From Pararhodobacter sp. (GTDB taxonomy: Bacteria; Pseudomonadota; Alphaproteobacteria; Rhodobacterales; Rhodobacteraceae): a stretch of DNA of 64,000 bases. Within the stretch, counting starts at the first letter, position 1. Each line of letters opens with the position of its first letter. Location of the stretch: contig JAFIED010000257.1 of the NCBI GenBank assembly GCA_020832805.1, positions 1 through 64,000 on the forward strand, given 5' to 3'. A program made the position numbers and the translations under genes. The notes beneath the pieces are model-generated. The model saw only the letters and a program-made list of their open reading frames with translations, searched no databases and was not told where the DNA came from. Shown one piece after another: positions 58,725 through 64,000 of the stretch.

Positions 58725-60770
58725 ATGCCAGATGACCCCCTGTTGCAGCCCTACCAGCTGAAGCACCTGACCCTGCGCAACCGCATCATGACCACGGCAC
58801 ACGAACCGGCCTATCCAGAGGACGGCATGCCAAAGGCGCGCTATGTGTCCTATCACGCCGAACGCGCCCGGGCCGGGGTTGCGCTGGCAATGACAGCGGG
58901 CTCGGCCACGGTATCGCGCGACAGTCCACCCGCGTTCAACAACATCCTGGCATGGAACGACGCGGTGGTGCCCCATATCCGGCAACTGACCGATGCCTGC
59001 CATGATCACGGCTGCGCGGTAATGATCCAGCTGACCCATCTGGGCCGTCGCACCGGCTGGAACAAGGGCGACTGGTTGCCCTCGATTTCTTCCAGCAAGC
59101 ACCGCGAACCGGCGCATCGGGCATTCCCGAAGCTGGCAGAAGATTGGGATATCGAACGCATCATCGCCGATTTCGCCGATGCCACAGAGCGGATGCAGGC
59201 CGGTGGCATGGATGGGGTGGAATTGCAGGTCTATGGCCATCTGCTGGATCAGTTCTGGTCGCCGCTGACCAATGATCTGGACGGGCCATATGGGGGCCAA
59301 AGCCTTGAGACACGCATGCAGCTTCTGATGGACGTGTTGCGCGGAATTCGCGCGCGCGTGGGTGACGGGTTCATCGTGGGCGTGCGCTATACGGCGGATG
59401 AAGCCGCAGCCGGCGGGATCGATGCGGCCGAGGGGCTGGAGATTTCCAGACGGCTGGCCGATTGCGGCATGGTTGATTTCCTCAATGTCATACGCGGACG
59501 CATCCATACCGATCCGGCCATGACCGATGTGATCCCGGTTCAGGGCATGAAAAGCGCCCCGCATCTGGATTTCGCGGGTGCCGTGCGGGCGGCCACCGGC
59601 ATGCCAACCTTCCACGCGGCGCGTATCCCCGATGTGGCAACCGCGCGCCATGCCGTGGCGGCGGGGTTGCTGGACATGGTCGGCATGACCCGCGCGCATA
59701 TGGCCGATCCCCATATCGTGCAGAAGATCGTTGAAGGCCGCGAAGCTGACATCCGCCCCTGTGTCGGCGCCACCTATTGCCTGGACCGGATCTATCAGGC
59801 GGGCGAAGCGCTGTGCATCCACAACGCCGCCACCGGGCGCGAGCTGACCCTGCCGCATGTGGTCACGCCGGCCGAAACGCGCAGGAAAATCGTGATCGTG
59901 GGCGCTGGCCCCGCCGGGCTGGAAGCGGCGCGCGTGGCCGCCGAGCGCGGCCATGAAGTGGTAGTGTTCGAGGCCCAGCCCGACCCCGGCGGCCAGATCC
60001 GCCTGACCGCGCAGAACCCGCGTCGGCGCGAGATGATCGGCATCATCGACTGGCGCATGGCCCAATGCGCCGCGCGCGATGTGGTGTTCCATTTCAACAC
60101 CTATGCCGAGGCCAAGGACGTGACCGCCCTGTCGCCGGATGTGGTGATCGTGGCCACCGGCGGGTTGCCCAATACGCAACTGTTCGAAAACAGCGCAGAC
60201 AATCCGCATGTGATCAGCGCCTGGGACATCATTGCAGGCGATGTGAAACCCGCGGGCCATGTGCTGGTCTATGACGAGGCGGGCGATCATCCGGCGCTGA
60301 TGGCGGCAGAAGTCATCGCCAATGCAGGCGCCTCGGTCGAGGTGATGACCCCCGACCGCAGCCTTGCCCCCGAGATCATGGGCATGAATCTGGTGCCCTA
60401 CATGCGCGCGTTGCAGCATCGGGACGTCACCTTTACCGTTGCCCGGCGCCTGCTGGATGTCAGACGCGACGGCAATCGCCTGCGGGCCTCCATAGGCACC
60501 GATTACAGCTATTTCATGCGCGATCAGCACTATGATCAGGTGGTGGTCAATTATGGAACCATGCCACTGGATGATCTGTATTTCGCCCTGAAACCCCTTT
60601 CATCGAACGGCGGCGCGACAGACCACGATGCGCTGATCGCCAGCAGGCCGCAGGCCCTGACCCGCAACCCGGATGGCCGCTTTCAGCTGTTCCGGATCGG
60701 CGACGCTGTCAGCGCACGCAACACCCATGCTGCCATCCATGATGCGCTGCGGCTGATGAAGGATATCTGA
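58725..60770 (+). CDS. TMADH/dienoyl-CoA-reductase-like flavoprotein (putative N-demethylase)
   Basis: A 681-residue two-domain enzyme. Residues 1-~330 form the FMN barrel (LRNRIMTTAHEPAYPEDGMPKARYVSYHAERARAGVALAMTAG; GMDGVELQVYGHLLDQFWSPLTNDLDGPYGG). The cysteine stretch CVGATYCLDRIYQAGEALC keeps three Cys where TMADH (CxxCxxC..C) has four. Residues ~390-681 hold an FAD/NAD fold (RRKIVIVGAGPAGLEAARVAAERGHEVVVFEAQPDPGGQIRL). Relatives remove N-methyl groups (trimethylamine, N-methylproline) or reduce dienoyl-CoAs. AAAGGATC precedes the ATG. It is 228 bp after the DAO gene on the same strand; that gap shows no clear feature. Confidence 0.85.
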   Translation: MPDDPLLQPYQLKHLTLRNRIMTTAHEPAYPEDGMPKARYVSYHAERARAGVALAMTAGSATVSRDSPPAFNNILAWNDAVVPHIRQLTDACHDHGCAVMIQLTHLGRRTGWNKGDWLPSISSSKHREPAHRAFPKLAEDWDIERIIADFADATERMQAGGMDGVELQVYGHLLDQFWSPLTNDLDGPYGGQSLETRMQLLMDVLRGIRARVGDGFIVGVRYTADEAAAGGIDAAEGLEISRRLADCGMVDFLNVIRGRIHTDPAMTDVIPVQGMKSAPHLDFAGAVRAATGMPTFHAARIPDVATARHAVAAGLLDMVGMTRAHMADPHIVQKIVEGREADIRPCVGATYCLDRIYQAGEALCIHNAATGRELTLPHVVTPAETRRKIVIVGAGPAGLEAARVAAERGHEVVVFEAQPDPGGQIRLTAQNPRRREMIGIIDWRMAQCAARDVVFHFNTYAEAKDVTALSPDVVIVATGGLPNTQLFENSADNPHVISAWDIIAGDVKPAGHVLVYDEAGDHPALMAAEVIANAGASVEVMTPDRSLAPEIMGMNLVPYMRALQHRDVTFTVARRLLDVRRDGNRLRASIGTDYSYFMRDQHYDQVVVNYGTMPLDDLYFALKPLSSNGGATDHDALIASRPQALTRNPDGRFQLFRIGDAVSARNTHAAIHDALRLMKDI

Positions 60771-60797
60771 AGGTGTATCGCCCTGGCCGCGCCGGCA

Positions 60798-63700
60798 TCA
60801 ACCGGCGGGCGCCGGTTGTGCCCCACCGGCAGGGTCGGCAAGGCGATCAGCGGGCAGGTTCCGGCGCGCGATCAGGACATAGAACGCGGGCACCACGAAC
60901 AGCGTGAATACCGTGCCGACCGAGATGCCTGCGAAGATCACCAGACCCATGGCGAACCGGGCTGCCGCGCCGGCACCATCGGCCAGCATCAGGGGCACCA
61001 CGCCAAGCGCTGTTGCCGCCGTGGTCATCAGGATGGGGCGCAGGCGCAGGCGCGCGGCGGCGATCATGGCCTCGGCCCGGTCCGGCAGGCGCTGCGCCCG
61101 CAACTGGTTGGCAAACTCCACCAGCAATATCCCGTGTTTGGTGATCAGCCCGATCAGCGTGATCAGCCCGACCTGTGTATAGATGTTCAGGGTTCCCAGC
61201 CCCAGATTCAGCGGCACGATCACGCCGAATATCGCCAGCGGCACCGACATCAGCACGATCAGCGGATCGCGCAGGCTTTCGAACTGTGCCGCCAACACCA
61301 GATAGATCACCACGATGGCCAGGAAAAAGGCGATGACAATCGTGTTGCCCTCGGCCTTCTCGAGGCGCGACTGGCCTTCGTAATCGATGAAAAACCCGTC
61401 CGGCAGTTCGGCCCGTGCCATTTCTTCCAGCGCGGCAAGCCCGTCGCCGGTCGAGGTGCCGATCATGGGCAGCGCAGTCAGGGTGGCCGAGTTCAACTGG
61501 TTGAACTGCTCGATCGCCTGCGGCGCCACGACACTTTCGAAACGTGCCACGGCAGAAAGCGGCACCAGATCGCCCGACCGCGCGCGCAGATGAATTTCGC
61601 CCAGCCGTTCGGGGTTGTCGCGGTATTCGGCCGGCACCTGAACGATCACGTCATAGCTTTGGCTGTCGCGGTCGAACCGGGCCGTCGCCCCGTCGCCCAC
61701 CAGCGCCCCCAGCGTCTGCCCGATCTGGTTGGCCGGCAGGTTCAGGGCGGCGGCGCGGTCACGGTCGATGGTGACCACGATCTGCGTTGTGTCAAATGAC
61801 ATAGAATTCTGGACGAACAGAAAGCGGCCGGAATCAGTGGCCGCCTGATGAATGCGCGCCGCCACCTCGTAGACCTCGGCCGGGGTGCCGGTTGACTGGA
61901 TCACCAGCCCGATGGGCAAACCACCGCCCGCACCCGGCAGCGAGGGGGGCGCAAAGACAAAGGCCTGCACACCCGCCACAGGGGCAAGACGCGCCTGCAG
62001 GTCCTGCTGGATCTGCGCCTGCGTTCGGGTTCTGTTTGCCCAGTCGTCAAAGGCCCACAGCATGATGCCGCTGTTGGTCTGCCCGCCGAAACCGACGATC
62101 GAGAAATTGGCGCTGAGTTCCGGCAGATCCTGCGTCAGCGCGCGCATCTGCGCAACATAGTGGCTGGTGTATTCGGTGGTGGCATAGGCGGGTGCATTGA
62201 TGAACGAGAAAAGCGCGCCCGAATCCTCTTCCGGGGCCAGTTCAGAGGCCGTGTTGACGAACAGGAACCCCGTCAACGCCATCAGCCCGGCAACCATGGT
62301 CACCGTGACCGGAATGAAACGCAGCGATGAGGTCAGGCGGCGGGCATACCAGCCTTCAAGCCACTCGAAACTGCGGTTGAGTTGCCTTTGAAACCGGTTT
62401 TCGCCCCCGCCGGGCACCAGTACCCGCGCCGCCATCATCGGCGAGATGGTCAGCGCCACCACGCCAGAGATGAACACGGCGCCTGCCAGGGCTGTGGCAA
62501 ATTCCCGAAACAGGGCGCCGGTCAGGCCGCCGACAAAGAACAGGGGCAGGAAGACCGCAAACAACGTGGTCAGCATGGCGATGATCGCCACCGACAGTTC
62601 GCGCATGGCGGTAAAGGCCGCCGCCATCGGCGTCTGGCCTTCCTCGATATGGCGCTGCACGTTCTCTACCACGATGATCGCATCATCGACCACCAGCCCG
62701 ATGGCAAGCACCATCGCCAGCAGGGTCAGCAGGTTGATGGAATAGCCCATCACGAACAGGATAAACAGCGTGCCCACCAGCGACAGCGGAATCGCCACCA
62801 GCGGCACCGAGACCGACCGCAGGGAGCCAAGGAACAGCAGGATGATCAACGCCACGATGGCAGTGGCCTGGATGATCGTCACCAGCACCTCGTCGATAGA
62901 GGCAGCGATCTGTTCGGTCGCATCATACATCAGTTCCATGGTCATGCCATCGGGCAGACTGGCCTGCAGCGCCGGCAACGCCGCCAGCACATTGGCCGAA
63001 ACATCCAGCGGGTTGGCGCCGGGGCTGGGAAAGACACCGATGAACGTGCCGGGCCGGCCATCAAAGCTGACCACCATGTCAGTGGAAGCGGCCGCCAGTT
63101 CGACCCTGGCGACATCGCGCAGCCGCACCACATCGGCGCCCGAACCCGCTATCGGCAAGGCGCCGAATGCCTCGGGGGTCTGCAGCGTCGAATCCATCCT
63201 GATGGCATAGCCCACCAATTCGCCGCGCGTGCGGCCCGGGGCCGCCAGAAAATTCGCCTCGTTGATCGCCTGCACGACTTCGCCCGCTGTCAGCCCCTGC
63301 CCCGCCAGCCGCACCGGATCGATCCAGACCCGCATGGCGAAACTGGCCGCGCCCATGACCTGGCTTTCGGCCACCCCCTCGATGGTGGACATGCGCGGCA
63401 CGATCACACGCTCGATGTATTCGGTGACCTGCTCGGCGCTCATGGCGGGGTTCTGAACCGCAAGATACATCGTGGCAAAGGTCTGCCCCGTGCCCTTGAC
63501 TATGCTGGGGTCCTGCGCGTCGGACGGCAGGCGCGCGCGGACCTCCTGCACCTTTGACATGACCTCGGTCAGCGCAACATCGGGGTTCTGGCCCAACCGC
63601 ATGTGCACCGTGATCACCGAGGCCGACGGGCGCGACTGGCTGGTGACATAATCCACCCCTTCGGCCGAGGCGACGGCGGCGGCGATGGGGGCAGTGACAA

Positions 63701-63884
63701 AGCCCTGGATCAGTTCCGCCGAGGCACCGGGATAGACGGTGGTCACGGTAATCACCGTCTCGTCTACCTGCGGATATTGCCGGGTTTGCAGGCCGAACGC
63801 CCCCATCAGCCCCAGCAGAACGATCATCAGCCCCAGAACGGTCGAGCCCACCGGGCGCCTGATGAAGGGGGCAGACAGGTTCAT
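60798..63884 (-). CDS. RND efflux transporter, inner-membrane pump
   Basis: A 1028-residue RND permease of the AcrB/MexB-like HAE family. It begins MNLSAPFIRRPVGSTVLGLMIVLLGLMGAFGL and contains the proton-relay motif AIGLVVDDAIIVVENVQRHIEEG in TM4, a FFVGGLTGALFREFA segment and the second-half VYLVLAAQFESLRDPLIVLMSVPLAIFG with LITLIGLITKHGILLVEFANQLR. Two large periplasmic loops are present. Length is standard. It is coupled to the membrane-fusion gene by ATGA and unrelated to the catabolic clusters. Substrates are unknown. Confidence 0.95.
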   Translation of the reverse strand: MNLSAPFIRRPVGSTVLGLMIVLLGLMGAFGLQTRQYPQVDETVITVTTVYPGASAELIQGFVTAPIAAAVASAEGVDYVTSQSRPSASVITVHMRLGQNPDVALTEVMSKVQEVRARLPSDAQDPSIVKGTGQTFATMYLAVQNPAMSAEQVTEYIERVIVPRMSTIEGVAESQVMGAASFAMRVWIDPVRLAGQGLTAGEVVQAINEANFLAAPGRTRGELVGYAIRMDSTLQTPEAFGALPIAGSGADVVRLRDVARVELAAASTDMVVSFDGRPGTFIGVFPSPGANPLDVSANVLAALPALQASLPDGMTMELMYDATEQIAASIDEVLVTIIQATAIVALIILLFLGSLRSVSVPLVAIPLSLVGTLFILFVMGYSINLLTLLAMVLAIGLVVDDAIIVVENVQRHIEEGQTPMAAAFTAMRELSVAIIAMLTTLFAVFLPLFFVGGLTGALFREFATALAGAVFISGVVALTISPMMAARVLVPGGGENRFQRQLNRSFEWLEGWYARRLTSSLRFIPVTVTMVAGLMALTGFLFVNTASELAPEEDSGALFSFINAPAYATTEYTSHYVAQMRALTQDLPELSANFSIVGFGGQTNSGIMLWAFDDWANRTRTQAQIQQDLQARLAPVAGVQAFVFAPPSLPGAGGGLPIGLVIQSTGTPAEVYEVAARIHQAATDSGRFLFVQNSMSFDTTQIVVTIDRDRAAALNLPANQIGQTLGALVGDGATARFDRDSQSYDVIVQVPAEYRDNPERLGEIHLRARSGDLVPLSAVARFESVVAPQAIEQFNQLNSATLTALPMIGTSTGDGLAALEEMARAELPDGFFIDYEGQSRLEKAEGNTIVIAFFLAIVVIYLVLAAQFESLRDPLIVLMSVPLAIFGVIVPLNLGLGTLNIYTQVGLITLIGLITKHGILLVEFANQLRAQRLPDRAEAMIAAARLRLRPILMTTAATALGVVPLMLADGAGAAARFAMGLVIFAGISVGTVFTLFVVPAFYVLIARRNLPADRLADPAGGAQPAPAG

Positions 63885-64000
63885 GGTATGGTCCCTGGTG
63901 TCCGGGTTTCGGCCAGCGTGACCGGTGCACGGTTCGTCAACCTGTTCTGGCCGGCAGTGACCACCCTGTCACCCGGCGCCACCCCGTCTGTGATCTCGAC
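63881..64000 (-). CDS. RND periplasmic adaptor (membrane-fusion protein), C-terminal end
   Basis: The minus strand from the window edge reads VEITDGVAPGDRVVTAGQNR, then LTNRAPVTLAETRTPGTIP and a stop, which is the usual C-terminus of a HlyD/AcrA-type adaptor (IxxGLxxGDxVVTAGQxKLxxGxxV). Only the last 39 codons lie in the window. The stop overlaps the start of the RND pump gene. Too short for the ORF track. Confidence 0.8.
   Translation of the reverse strand, partial: VEITDGVAPGDRVVTAGQNRLTNRAPVTLAETRTPGTIP

Noticed and set aside
58119-60530. 803-codon open frame on the minus strand
   Set aside because: It lies opposite the DAO and TMADH-like genes and has biased His/Gln/Gly-rich composition with no domain; it is a shadow ORF of high-GC coding DNA.

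Overview
The window is high-GC, densely packed DNA with many ATGA/TGATG start-stop overlaps and a large load of ABC and TRAP uptake systems. The predicted proteins look like those of an alphaproteobacterium of the Rhodobacterales/Paracoccaceae type; this taxon is an inference from protein flavour, not a measurement. I saw no rRNA, tRNA or CRISPR array. Almost everything codes for uptake and breakdown of small nitrogenous organics (peptides, amides, imides, alkylamines), split into clusters that mostly have their own GntR/FCD-type regulator and a recognisable palindrome at a divergent promoter.

Region 1 (1-12775): an IS21-type istA remnant is followed by a TetR gene and an M81 (MlrC-like) peptidase gene, both broken by single-base frameshifts. 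Then comes a peptide/opine-type ABC transporter split over two divergent units, a RidA protein, a DAO-type flavoenzyme, a PLP aminotransferase and a GntR/FCD regulator. Paired TGATCA motifs sit in both divergent promoters. Region 2 (12888-20727): a tandem alpha/beta-hydrolase that lacks a serine nucleophile in both halves, a second complete peptide-type ABC transporter on the minus strand, and a glyoxalase-like protein. Region 3 (20843-37445): a GntR-YrdC unit is divergent from a long plus-strand catabolic operon. That operon encodes an alpha/beta-hydrolase, CoA-transferase III, HMG-CoA-lyase-like enzyme, amidase, DJ-1/PfpI protein, two PuuE/imidase-like deacetylase-fold hydrolases, MmgE/PrpD, a TRAP transporter, an Old Yellow Enzyme and an acyl-CoA synthetase/crotonase fusion. 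It reads as uptake and degradation of a cyclic imide or similar N-containing acid.

Region 4 (37626-46363): a Liv-type ABC transporter is joined to N,N-dimethylformamidase. The small subunit of the enzyme is fused in frame to the C-terminus of the LivM permease and also has its own internal Shine-Dalgarno and ATG. The large subunit follows, then a LuxR-type regulator whose ribosome site lies in an inverted repeat.

Region 5 (46481-58496, with a possible extension to 60770) is the most unusual part. It encodes GlxB-C-D (glutamate-synthase-like parts, as in N-methylglutamate synthase), a GntR regulator, and a minus-strand operon of a glutamine-synthetase-like ligase, three bacterial microcompartment shell proteins (BMC-P, BMC-H, BMC-T), an opine-dehydrogenase-like protein, a CoA-acylating aldehyde dehydrogenase, a malate-dehydrogenase-like protein and a RidA protein. 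A DAO flavoenzyme and a TMADH-like demethylase lie beside it. The same CTGTATACAG palindrome sits at both ends of the block, which argues that GlxBCD, the ligase and the microcompartment form one regulon. I propose a microcompartment that handles an aldehyde released from a gamma-glutamyl/N-alkyl-glutamate route of amine breakdown. Region 6 (60798-64000): an RND efflux pump and the end of its membrane-fusion partner.
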